NCBI RefSeq assembly: GCF_902493135.1
Contig: NZ_CABUOD010000005.1
Coordinates: forward strand, 1 to 64,000
Source: an uncultured Parabacteroides sp.
GTDB taxonomy: Bacteria; Bacteroidota; Bacteroidia; Bacteroidales; Tannerellaceae
DNA length: 64,000 nt
Direction: 5' to 3'
Under the pieces are notes generated by a model. It made no database searches, had not been told where the DNA came from, and saw only the letters and a program-made list of their open reading frames with translations. Both the position numbers and the translations under genes were made by a program. Shown here piece by piece: positions 38,635 through 46,827 of the stretch (the stretch's first letter is position 1; the number at the start of each line of letters is the position of its first letter).

Positions 38635-39648
38635 TCAGTGTTTTCCCATAGGCATTGTCTTTTTTAGTGTTGCATACTGAATGTGATAAATACCGTTATC
38701 ATTCGTCCATCGTACAGGTAAACTGTATGAGATCACTTTCAAGATCTGGTCAAAACTTTGTTTCTGGTCGAATGTCCCGGATACGGTGACGGACGGATCG
38801 GCCAGTCTTTCATCGTCAATTTGGATTTCTACTTGATAGATATCTTTTAGGTTCTCGACCAATCGGGTGAATGAGATGGACTTATATTTCAACAGCCCGT
38901 CTTTCCAGGCAGTGAAAGTGTCGGTGTCTATTTCTTTGACATCCACCTTATTTGTCGACCGGCTGAAAGTAAGCTGCTGGTTCGGAGTCATCACGATATT
39001 TTGCTTTGCGCCTTCGAAACGGATGGAACCTTCCACGAGGGTTGCTGTGATATCGTCGGATTGGGCATCTGCTTTCACGTTGAAGTGCGTGCCCAGTACG
39101 ATGATAGAGGCGCCGTTCATCTCTACTTGGAAGGGTTTGCCCGGATCTTTTGCCACTTCGAAATAGGCTTCGCCTTCTAACTTGACGTCACGGCTGCCTT
39201 TTCCGTATCTGTCGGAATAGCTGAGGCGGCTGTTCTTGTTCAAGGTGATGACGGTCCCGTCTTCCAGCGTGAAGTGGGAGGTATGTTCGCCTGCCAGCAA
39301 GGTGTAGTATTCGGATGTACGGTCATTCGTGTTGTAAAGGAAAAAGGCTGTTGAGAAAATGAAAAGCAAACAGGCTGCGGCAATGAGCGGGATGGCGTTT
39401 CTCCACATTTGCCGCCGGTCCGTCTGCCTTCTTTGTACATTGATCTTTTGTTGCAGCTTGTCGGCCGAGAAAGCTGGGGCGACGGAATGCTTGAAAGCGA
39501 CATCCGCATCCCAGTAATTCTTGAGCCGTCGGAATTCATCCCGGTTCTTTTCGTCTTCGTTCAGCCATTCGCTTAGCGAAAGGATGTCGTCCGAAGAACT
39601 TTCCCCGCTCAGGACACGTGCGATTATATGGTTTATTCTGTTTTCCAT
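38635..39648 (-). CDS. FecR-family anti-sigma factor
   Basis: A 337-residue single-pass inner-membrane regulator. The cytoplasmic N-terminal part (1-80) should hold the ECF sigma factor; the transmembrane helix is residues 84-105; the periplasmic FecR domain follows (YTLLAGEHTSHFTLEDGTVITL), then a C-terminal DUF4974-type domain (SISFTRLVENLKDIYQVE) which contacts the SusC STN domain. It lies between the sigma gene and susC in the same direction, the canonical order. Confidence 0.93.
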   Translation of the reverse strand: MENRINHIIARVLSGESSSDDILSLSEWLNEDEKNRDEFRRLKNYWDADVAFKHSVAPAFSADKLQQKINVQRRQTDRRQMWRNAIPLIAAACLLFIFSTAFFLYNTNDRTSEYYTLLAGEHTSHFTLEDGTVITLNKNSRLSYSDRYGKGSRDVKLEGEAYFEVAKDPGKPFQVEMNGASIIVLGTHFNVKADAQSDDITATLVEGSIRFEGAKQNIVMTPNQQLTFSRSTNKVDVKEIDTDTFTAWKDGLLKYKSISFTRLVENLKDIYQVEIQIDDERLADPSVTVSGTFDQKQSFDQILKVISYSLPVRWTNDNGIYHIQYATLKKTMPMGKH

Positions 39649-39743
39649 TCTATGTGTTTCTGTATATATAGTCGCAGGGAAATGAGAATACCCTTAGTCG
39701 AAATGAGAAAAAGATAGAAAGTTTTCACCTGTTCCCATTAGGT

Positions 39744-39845
39744 GAAAATTTATTTTCACTGGCGGGAAAATAAATTTTCATGGGCATGGAAATAAATTTT
39801 CGTAAGCATGGAACAAAAGTTTCGTAGGCATGGAACTTTTATTTC
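39744..39845. repeat. Array A: five 14-bp palindromic boxes at exact 22-bp spacing
   Basis: Boxes begin at 39744, 39766, 39788, 39810 and 39832, each 14 bp with 8-bp spacers: GAAAATTTATTTTC, GAAAATAAATTTTC (its exact reverse complement), GGAAATAAATTTTC, GGAACAAAAGTTTC, GGAACTTTTATTTC. Most spacers end in GCAT. The array fills the gap between the sigma gene and fecR. Related arrays with the same 22-bp period occur at 53454 and 62544. Confidence 0.85.
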
Positions 39846-39863
39846 CTGCTGGGGTGTTGCTTT

Positions 39864-40424
39864 TCAGATGCAGTCGTCGGCAAGCGTTTCCCGTAGCTTG
39901 CGGACAGCATTGGCCAGATGTGCCTCCAGCGTCTTGACGGAGATGTCGAGGATGGCGGCCACTTCTTTGTATTTGAGCTTGTCTTCGCGGACGAGTTTGA
40001 AAGCCATCTTGCATTTGGCGGGTAGCGAGTCGATCGCGAGGTCCAGGCGGCGGATTCCTTCGCGGCTGATAAGCTCTTCTTCGGGAGTCGTTTCGGTCGA
40101 GGTGAAAAGGTCGATGGAGATTTCGTCCAGCGATACCTGCTCCATGTGCTGCTTGCGGTAATAGCTGATCGCCTTGTGGCGGGCTACCGTATATAGGTAA
40201 GAGTCGAAATTGGAGATGCCGGGAAGTTGCTTGCGGTTGTTCCAGACGGCCAAGAAGGTATCGGAAACGATCTCCTCGGCTTCTGCCGGCGATGAGACAT
40301 ACATGCCTGTAAATCGCATCAGCGGCCCGAAATAGGCCATGTAAAGCGATTTAAGGGCGGCTTGTGAGTCCGATAAGGCCATTTCACAAATCCACTGTAT
40401 GATATTGTCCCGATTCTCTCTCAA
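39864..40424 (-). CDS. ECF-family RNA polymerase sigma factor
   Basis: A 186-residue sigma-70 of the extracytoplasmic type: region 2 (SLYMAYFGPLMRF, EAEEIVSDTFLAVW) and region 4 (KLKYKEVAAILDISVKTLEAHLANAVRKL, the HTH) are clear. It should drive the SusCD operon when released by FecR. The start at 40424 is TTG and gives MRENRDN; an in-frame stop precedes it, and ATG 40376 is the alternative that would keep region 2 intact. Confidence 0.92.
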   Translation of the reverse strand: MRENRDNIIQWICEMALSDSQAALKSLYMAYFGPLMRFTGMYVSSPAEAEEIVSDTFLAVWNNRKQLPGISNFDSYLYTVARHKAISYYRKQHMEQVSLDEISIDLFTSTETTPEEELISREGIRRLDLAIDSLPAKCKMAFKLVREDKLKYKEVAAILDISVKTLEAHLANAVRKLRETLADDCI

Positions 40425-40619
40425 GTGCGAGCAAGATTAACAATGTTCTTACAATAAAAGTCGCGAATATAAGGAAAAACCCTTAGTCCGGTAACCTTAT
40501 TTTTTATTCAATTGTTCCTATAAGGAAATAGTTCGGCTTGTAACGCGTTTGTAACATCTATGTCATTTTAGCGTAATATTTGTTTCAGACCTTTGCAACC
40601 AAATATATAACAAGCAATT

Positions 40620-42875
40620 ATGGAGACATTCTACCTCTTCCTGATCATTTTCCTCTTTGTGCTGGCGGTATTCGACCTGTCAGTAGGGGTCAGCAACGAT
40701 GCGGTAAACTTCTTGAATTCGGCGATAGGGTCGAAAGCTGCATCTTTTAAAGTCATAATGGTGATTGCCGCGGTCGGCATCTTTGTCGGCGCCTCGCTTT
40801 CCAACGGGATGATGGACATCGCCAGGCACGGGATTTACCAGCCGCAGCATTTCTTCTTTTCGGAGATCATGTGCATTTTGCTGGCGGTCATGCTCACCGA
40901 TGTGGTGTTGCTGGACATCTTCAATTCTCTGGGTATGCCCACTTCGACTACCGTTTCGCTGGTCTTCGAGTTGCTGGGCGGTACGGTTGCGATTTCATTG
41001 ATCAAGATCGCCAATTCCGACGGTGCGCTCCAGTTGGGCGACCTGCTGAACACGGATAAGGCGTTTACGGTGATACTCGCTATTTTCCTTTCGGTGGCGA
41101 TCGCTTTCTTCTTCGGGGCCATTGTCCAATATATCTCCCGTCTGATCTTCACCTTCAATTATAAGAAGCATGCGACCTGTTTCATCGGGCTGTTCGGCGG
41201 ATTGGCCGCTACTTCCATCCTTTACTTTATGCTGATCAAAGGTCTGAAGGAAAGCTCCTTTATGGAAGGCGACCTCAAAACGGCGGTCTATAGTAATACG
41301 GACACGATCGTGTGGGGAGCGCTTGTCTTCTTCACCCTGTTGATGCAGGTCCTTCACTGGCTGAAGGTGAACGTCTTTAAGGTGGTGATCTTGTTGGGTA
41401 CGTTTGCCTTGGCATTGGCCTTTGCAGGTAACGACCTGGTGAACTTTATCGGCGTCCCGTTGGCAGGCTATTCTTCTTATATGGACCTGATGGCGCAGGG
41501 CGGCACGACTACGACCGACACTTTCCTGATGGAGTCGTTGCTTCAGCCGGCACGGACGCCGTGGTACTTCCTGGTCGGTTCGGGCCTGATCATGGTGATC
41601 GCTTTGGCTACATCGAAGAAGGCGCAGGCGGTGATCAAAACGTCGGTGGACCTGGCCCGGCAGTCGGATGGTAATGAGAATTTCGGAACGTCGCCCGTTG
41701 CCCGTGTCCTGGTGCGTACGTGCAATAACGCCTCCAGCACGATATTGAGCGTGGTCCCTTTGCGTGTGAAGGACTGGATCGACAGCCGCTTCAACAATAG
41801 CGAGATAATACTGGCCGATAAGGCCAGTTTCGACCTGGTGCGTGCTTCGGTGAATGTCGTGCTTTCCGGCCTGTTGATTGCGTTGGGCACTTCGTTGAAG
41901 TTGCCGTTGTCTACGACTTATGTCGCTTTCATGGTGGCGATGGGCAGTTCTCTTGCCGACCGTGCCTGGGGACGTGAGAGTGCGGTTTACCGCATCACCG
42001 GCGTGCTCTCCGTGATCGGAGGCTGGTTCATTACGGCAGGTGCCGCCTTTACGATCTGTTTCCTGGTCGCCCTCTTGATCCATGTCGGCGGTATTGCGGC
42101 GATGGCGGCGATGGTGGGGCTGGCGGTCTATATGCTGGTCCGCAACCAGATTCTGTATAAGAAGAAGATGAAGAAGGAGGCCATGCAGGAAGAAGTCGAT
42201 TCCACGATCTCCAAGCTGCGCGAGACGAAGGACAAACGCGAAGCTCTCTCCCTGTTCCGCGAACATAGCCGCGACGAGCTTTGCAACGTGCTGAATTTCG
42301 CTTCCGACGCTTTCAACCGCTCCGTCCACGGCTTTATGGACGAGAACTTGCGCGAACTTCGCAAGGTGATGAGCGCGATCGAAGAGAAGAAGAGTTACCT
42401 GAAACAGGTCAAACGTGTCGGCACGTTGGGCGTTACCCAGTTGGAGCACGATATCGCGATCGATAAAGGTTTGTACTATTATCAGGGAAATGACTTTGCC
42501 AGCGAGATCGTGTTCAGTATCCGCCGTCTGACGGAACCGGGCAAGGAGCATGTCGACAACCATTTCAGACCGCTGAGCGGGGTGCAGAAGGAGGACTTCG
42601 GAAAGATGACCGATGAGATCGTTTCTTTCCTGAACCGCAGTGCTGCCATGGTCGAGAGCAACGATTACCACCGTATGGACGACCTGATCGCCGAATCGGC
42701 CGACCTGCTGGCGAAACTGACGCTGCTGAAGAAGGAGGAACTGAAACGTATCCAGGGACAGAGCGGCAGCACGAAGGTCAGCATGGTCTACCTCAATATG
42801 GTGCAGGAGGCGCAGAATGTGGTGGCCTTTACGGCGAATTTGCTGAAGGTGAGCCGGAAGTTCCAGAAAGAATAG
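40620..42875 (+). CDS. PiT-family inorganic phosphate transporter with long C-terminal helical domain
   Basis: A 751-residue inner-membrane transporter. The PiT signatures VGVSNDAVNFLNSAIGSK near the N-terminus and LAFAGNDLVNFIGVPLAGYSS in the middle mark the duplicated phosphate/cation-binding repeats. About 10-12 helices reach to residue ~510. Residues about 530-751 are soluble, helical and charged, resembling a PhoU-like four-helix regulatory domain. E. coli PitA is about 500 residues, so the extension is the notable feature. It stands alone between the ECF sigma gene (divergent) and the DUF6383 gene. Confidence 0.88.
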   Translation: METFYLFLIIFLFVLAVFDLSVGVSNDAVNFLNSAIGSKAASFKVIMVIAAVGIFVGASLSNGMMDIARHGIYQPQHFFFSEIMCILLAVMLTDVVLLDIFNSLGMPTSTTVSLVFELLGGTVAISLIKIANSDGALQLGDLLNTDKAFTVILAIFLSVAIAFFFGAIVQYISRLIFTFNYKKHATCFIGLFGGLAATSILYFMLIKGLKESSFMEGDLKTAVYSNTDTIVWGALVFFTLLMQVLHWLKVNVFKVVILLGTFALALAFAGNDLVNFIGVPLAGYSSYMDLMAQGGTTTTDTFLMESLLQPARTPWYFLVGSGLIMVIALATSKKAQAVIKTSVDLARQSDGNENFGTSPVARVLVRTCNNASSTILSVVPLRVKDWIDSRFNNSEIILADKASFDLVRASVNVVLSGLLIALGTSLKLPLSTTYVAFMVAMGSSLADRAWGRESAVYRITGVLSVIGGWFITAGAAFTICFLVALLIHVGGIAAMAAMVGLAVYMLVRNQILYKKKMKKEAMQEEVDSTISKLRETKDKREALSLFREHSRDELCNVLNFASDAFNRSVHGFMDENLRELRKVMSAIEEKKSYLKQVKRVGTLGVTQLEHDIAIDKGLYYYQGNDFASEIVFSIRRLTEPGKEHVDNHFRPLSGVQKEDFGKMTDEIVSFLNRSAAMVESNDYHRMDDLIAESADLLAKLTLLKKEELKRIQGQSGSTKVSMVYLNMVQEAQNVVAFTANLLKVSRKFQKE

Positions 42876-43203
42876 TACCATCCGACGGTTTTGCCTTCAC
42901 CCTGTTTTTTCTTTGCCGGTGCATATTGGCATGAGGCGGTCAGGTGAAGGCTGGCGGCGAGGCATCTTGTCTGCCCGCTCCCGTGAAACGACGAAGCCCC
43001 GGAGATGTCGATCACCTCCGGGGCTTGTCTTGTGTATGCCTTCGTCCTTCACAGGGGAAAGGCTACTTGAACTTTTCAAATTCAATATACTTTAGTATTA
43101 TTAATATTAATCCGGCCGCTTGTTCGCCTCTCGCAGGGTAATTGGGGCGCAACCCCCGCGCAACCGGCACTTTAGAATTATTTGATTATAAAATGTCTAT
43201 TTA
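42876..43203. other. Intergenic region with two inverted repeats, no gene
   Basis: A 328-bp gap between convergent genes. It holds a loose inverted repeat GCCTTCACC (42893-42901) / GGTGAAGGC (42943-42951), a strong terminator-like hairpin at 42994-43026, and AT-rich DNA near 43080-43110. No open reading frame with coding character and no tRNA-like fold was found. Confidence 0.6.
42994..43030 (+). terminator. Terminator-like hairpin after the phosphate transporter
   Basis: A perfect 11-bp GC-rich inverted repeat, arms 42994-43004 (AAGCCCCGGAG) and 43016-43026, with an 11-nt loop, about 120 bp after the PiT stop. The following GTCTTGTG is only moderately U-rich, so termination efficiency is uncertain. 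Confidence 0.6.
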
Positions 43204-46200
43204 TTATTTCACGATTGCCTTTACAGCGGCTTCGCCTTCGACAGCTACGACGACCACACCCTGGGGAGCGGCGATTACAGCGTTGTCGGATGCGATGACC
43301 GTATTGGCCACTACCTGGCCGAGGATGTTGCTGATGACCACCTTCTTGCCTTGAGCGCCTGCGATCGTCACGTTGCCTTCGCCTGCGATGACTTTGACTG
43401 TTGCCACTTCAACGCCTTCGTTGGCTGTCGGAGCTTCCTGAGTGTCGACATATACGCGGAGAGCGTCTTTCACATCGCTTGTCAAAGTCAACTCGCCGTT
43501 GTTGTTCTTCAGGAACTGAACGCCGCAACGTACCACATAAGCCTCTTCTGCATCCGAAGCCTTGAAGATCTGATAGCGGAAGTTAGCCAGACCTGCCTGC
43601 GTGCCATCGGCATCCTGCTTCATGGCTACTTTGACCGTCTGTCCCTTGGCGGTCGTTACCAACGTGTCGGAGTTGGCCAATGTGGCGGCCTTGAAGATCA
43701 GTTTGTTGTCGCCGTTCGACCATTTGTACGGGTTCTTGGCGTCCGGACCGCCTACATAAGCGGCAGAGTCGGCAGCATAATACAGATACAGTCTTTCGGC
43801 AGCGTCTTTTACGCCCTTGGAGATATAGAAAGAAGGCAGCGTGTTGTCTACATCAGCAGTATCCAACCAGAAAGTCAGATCCACGTCGGCTGCCGTCTTG
43901 ATGGCAATGCGGGCATCCCGGTTTTCATCCATTGATACATAACCGCCGTTTTCGGCGCTGATCGCTACGTGACCCGGAACAGCTTCCAGGCTTGCGCCGT
44001 AGATATCCTGTGCGATATACAGTTTGACAGAGGCGGCATCGGCGTTCTGGTAAGGTACACCGGCTGCTGACATTTCAGCTTTATCAGTAGAAGTCTTAAA
44101 CGCGATGGCTTTTGCATTGTAAGCGATCTTATCCATGATGGAAACGGAACCGTTCTTGTTTTCCTTGATGATGAAAGCATGAGCAGCACCCGGAACTGTA
44201 GATGCCTGTTCCTTGGTAAGAGCTAAAGAAGAATTGTCCAGATAATACCAATCCAAGTTGTTCACCTGATATCTGACATTATAAGTATAGTAAGCAACCG
44301 TGTCTTTACCGGACATAGTCTTTACTTTACCTTTATCGTCCAACATCACATAGTCGTTCTTCAAATAAGAAGGAGCATCGTTTCTTACCAGTTCGAACAT
44401 GGCAGCTTCTTCGTCGGAAACTTCTGCCAATACAGGAGTACCCGGAGTTGTCGTTTCATCAACCGTCACATACAATTTCTCTGCGTTTGCATCTTTTGCA
44501 AATGCCAAGCGGATATAATCGTGGTTCTCACCTCTTAAGGCAAAACCGGCAAACTTGTCTACCGTTGCAGGAATCAGGGTGATGGTCTTGCCTGTCAAGT
44601 TGACGGCCGTTTCTTCCGTATATTTACCATCTTTGTTTACCGTGATTACCTGGAACTGCGCAGGAGCACTATTTTTTTGGGCGCTTGCAATATAATATAC
44701 GCCAGCGGTCGTAGTCGTATCCAGTTCGCAGTTGAACTCATAACCGGCTTCGCGGTTTCTGAAAGTCACGATGTTCTGGGTCGTATCGACAGCCGAAATA
44801 ACGAACTGATACAACGGAGTGTTCAGGTTGGCAACGGCTGAACCTTGTGCGACAAGGGAGTAATCTGTACCGGTAATAAAATTAGCGCTCAGGTATTTGC
44901 CCTTTTCGGTTGCTTCGTCTTCAACTTCAGATTTACCGCTTTCGAAACGGATGTTGTAGATCGAAGCGCCTGTGCTGTTCAGCAGGCGATTCACTTTGGA
45001 GATCGGGTTCGAGCCGAATGTGAAAACATTACCGGCAGCCGCTTTTACGGTTGCGGTCAGTTTCTTTACATTAGTGTCGACTGTTGCAACGTCGATACCG
45101 GCAGCATTTGCGCTTGTCACTTGTTCCGTCTTTCCTTTTTCTTTCAAGTGGCGGATAGTACCTACAGTCGTGATGGCATAAGAATATTTGCCGTTTGCCA
45201 GATAGGCTTCGCTTGTTTCGACTTTGAAAGCGGCGTTGCCTACATACACTTCTTTGTTTTTGGACTGCTGTTCGCCTGTTGCGGAACTTGTAAAGAAGTT
45301 GAAGTCATTGCCCTGTACTTCCACGAAGCCGAGGTTCTTGCCGTCCTTCACTTCCTTGTCGTCCTTGCTCAGGCTCGTAGTCGGGTCGATGGCGATGAAC
45401 GTACATTTTGCAAAGTCTTCGTAAGTCGTGATAGCGTTACCTGTCAGGTCGCCCCATGAAGTGGCGAAGTAAACACCGGCCGGGATGTCTTTGTTATCAT
45501 CGGTTTCGCTGAATCCGGTCGTGATTTGGGAAACGTTGAAAGCCTTGATGTTCTTGGCAAAGATGCTGGTTTTCAATCCGTCGGCATTGAAGGAGAAGGA
45601 ACCGCGGATGCCGTTCAAGTCGTCGGCTTTGATTTCCTTGGCCTTGGCACGGTAAGCTTTGATGTCAGTTGCAGAGCCTACGGGACCAAGGGTCACTGTG
45701 GTTGAAGCAGCCAATGTTACACCATTGGTTGTCATCGTAATCTTCTTACCACTTGTCATATCAAAGCCATTGGTAGCATCATACGTGTCATACCAGTTGA
45801 AAACCGTAATTGTCGGCTTTGTAGCAGGCTTCAAATCCGTACCATCCGTCATTGTCAGATAGGCATTCGTCTTTTTGTTTTTGAATTTGAAACCGGATAC
45901 GGTCACACCGGTAGCAGTTCCGGCAGTCAATTGCGGCTCGATCGTCCAGAAGTATTCGTCGTCAATCTCATCTGTTGCTGTGAATTTGTCCTTCACAGTT
46001 CCTTCCAAAACCGTAAACTTGGTATTCTCGATAGTGGCCTCCTTGCCTTTCAAGAACCCGTTTGTTCCGTCACCCAACAGGTAGTAACCGGAAAATTCTT
46101 TTACATTGCCTGTGACTGCTTCAACTCCGGCACCGGGAGCTTGCGCATTCGCATTACTGAACAACGCGCCCAACATCAGCAGGCCCGTTGTCATAAGAGT

Positions 46201-46218
46201 AGAAAATCTCTTGTTCAT
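43204..46218 (-). CDS. Large DUF6383-domain secreted protein
   Basis: A 1004-residue exported protein with signal peptide 1-24 (MTTGLLMLGALFSNANA, cleavage before QAPG). The body is rich in Thr, Ala, Lys and Asp with repeated beta-sandwich-like stretches. The last 65 residues (VTIAGAQGKKVVISNILGQV ... VVVAVEGEAAVKAIVK) match the DUF6383 domain and resemble a type IX secretion C-terminal sorting domain in pattern. No catalytic motif is seen; surface exposure and adhesion or matrix roles are guesses. The start MNKRFS at 46218 is chosen because the long N-terminal extension in the same frame covers the ncRNA terminator hairpin. Promoter not identified unless read through the upstream ncRNA. Confidence 0.85.
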   Translation of the reverse strand: MNKRFSTLMTTGLLMLGALFSNANAQAPGAGVEAVTGNVKEFSGYYLLGDGTNGFLKGKEATIENTKFTVLEGTVKDKFTATDEIDDEYFWTIEPQLTAGTATGVTVSGFKFKNKKTNAYLTMTDGTDLKPATKPTITVFNWYDTYDATNGFDMTSGKKITMTTNGVTLAASTTVTLGPVGSATDIKAYRAKAKEIKADDLNGIRGSFSFNADGLKTSIFAKNIKAFNVSQITTGFSETDDNKDIPAGVYFATSWGDLTGNAITTYEDFAKCTFIAIDPTTSLSKDDKEVKDGKNLGFVEVQGNDFNFFTSSATGEQQSKNKEVYVGNAAFKVETSEAYLANGKYSYAITTVGTIRHLKEKGKTEQVTSANAAGIDVATVDTNVKKLTATVKAAAGNVFTFGSNPISKVNRLLNSTGASIYNIRFESGKSEVEDEATEKGKYLSANFITGTDYSLVAQGSAVANLNTPLYQFVISAVDTTQNIVTFRNREAGYEFNCELDTTTTAGVYYIASAQKNSAPAQFQVITVNKDGKYTEETAVNLTGKTITLIPATVDKFAGFALRGENHDYIRLAFAKDANAEKLYVTVDETTTPGTPVLAEVSDEEAAMFELVRNDAPSYLKNDYVMLDDKGKVKTMSGKDTVAYYTYNVRYQVNNLDWYYLDNSSLALTKEQASTVPGAAHAFIIKENKNGSVSIMDKIAYNAKAIAFKTSTDKAEMSAAGVPYQNADAASVKLYIAQDIYGASLEAVPGHVAISAENGGYVSMDENRDARIAIKTAADVDLTFWLDTADVDNTLPSFYISKGVKDAAERLYLYYAADSAAYVGGPDAKNPYKWSNGDNKLIFKAATLANSDTLVTTAKGQTVKVAMKQDADGTQAGLANFRYQIFKASDAEEAYVVRCGVQFLKNNNGELTLTSDVKDALRVYVDTQEAPTANEGVEVATVKVIAGEGNVTIAGAQGKKVVISNILGQVVANTVIASDNAVIAAPQGVVVVAVEGEAAVKAIVK

Positions 46219-46318
46219 AATCATTATAAAATTAATTGTTAATAAAATAGTGTATAAAAATCCAACAACTAATCTTACGAAGGGAAACAACTTCCCGCGA
46301 ATGATTATGAACGGGCAT

Positions 46319-46400
46319 AAAAAAAACGCGGGCCAATTGTCTATTATTAATCTTAAGGCTCTGGTAAGCCCACACGCCAATAATAGAACAATAGCCCGCG
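46319..46400 (-). terminator. Intrinsic terminator with T8 at the end of the candidate ncRNA
   Basis: Arms 46378-46400 and 46327-46349 pair around GCGGGC/GCCCGC, ATTGT/ACAAT and CTATTATT/AATAATAG, with an inner GGCT/AGCC stem; read on the minus strand it runs into eight Ts (46319-46326). It lies 100 bp before the DUF6383 start codon. Confidence 0.85.
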
Positions 46401-46590
46401 CCTATACGATATAATATACTCCCCCTATCTAAAGTGGATAAACCATAACGTAATCAGCGCAAGCATTTACTGTCCATTATTCCGGCGTGTTTAAAATTTA
46501 CCAGATTTTAAGATTGGAATAATCTTCGTAAAATGCTTACAATATGTAAACGATCCCGCGCACTGTGAGCCGCTGCCCACTACGGAATCG
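46319..46590 (-). ncRNA. Candidate structured small RNA with own promoter and terminator
   Basis: A 272-nt minus-strand transcript is predicted. A consensus promoter ends 4 bp upstream, putting the start at about 46588-46590, the first base of hairpin 1 (46551-46590, CGAT...ATCG enclosing GTGGGC/GCTCAC). Hairpin 2 pairs GTAAGCATTTTAC plus GATTATTCC (about 46540-46515) with GGAATAAT plus GTAAATGCTTGC (about 46482-46458). Hairpin 3 is a long terminator ending in T8. No reading frame of note lies inside. It could be a stand-alone regulatory RNA, with a rod-like shape reminiscent of 6S RNA, or a long attenuated leader of the DUF6383 gene. No family is assigned. Confidence 0.65.
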
Positions 46591-46593
46591 TTG

Positions 46594-46623
46594 CAAAGGT
46601 AAATAGGTTTTCCGAATCAACAA
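46594..46623 (-). promoter_or_regulatory. Strong promoter of the candidate ncRNA
   Basis: Minus strand: TTG (46621-46623), exactly 19 bp, TACCTTTG (46594-46601). Both boxes and spacing match the Bacteroidetes consensus closely. Confidence 0.78.
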
Positions 46624-46772
46624 GAAAAAACGCCTTTAATTTTCCGAAATATGTGGGTTACAGAACAAAACAATACCGTTTATGCAACATATTCCCCCGG
46701 TTCGGGGGATAAAAAGGATCACTATATACGGCTGCCTCGCTATTTTGCCGTTAAGAAATAGCAAACCGATAG

Positions 46773-46802
46773 TTGTGATGTAAGAAGAATTTTGTTCCTT
46801 TG
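46773..46802 (+). promoter_or_regulatory. Promoter of the PAP2 phosphatase gene
   Basis: TTG (46773-46775), 19 bp, TTCCTTTG (46795-46802). Transcription would begin near 46808, so the coding start must be downstream; this favours GTG 46828. Confidence 0.55.
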
Positions 46803-46827
46803 GGGGCGAAATTCAACAAGGTATTTA

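Noticed and set aside
39744..39845. 22-bp arrays as a CRISPR
   Set aside because: Boxes are palindromic, only 14 bp, vary in core, have 8-bp spacers, and no cas genes are near.
40995..42881. 628-codon frame antisense to the phosphate transporter
   Set aside because: His/Gln/Arg-rich composition typical of antisense shadow; no promoter or domain.
46792..46827. TTG start for the PAP2 gene
   Set aside because: It lies within the -7 promoter region, before the predicted transcription start.
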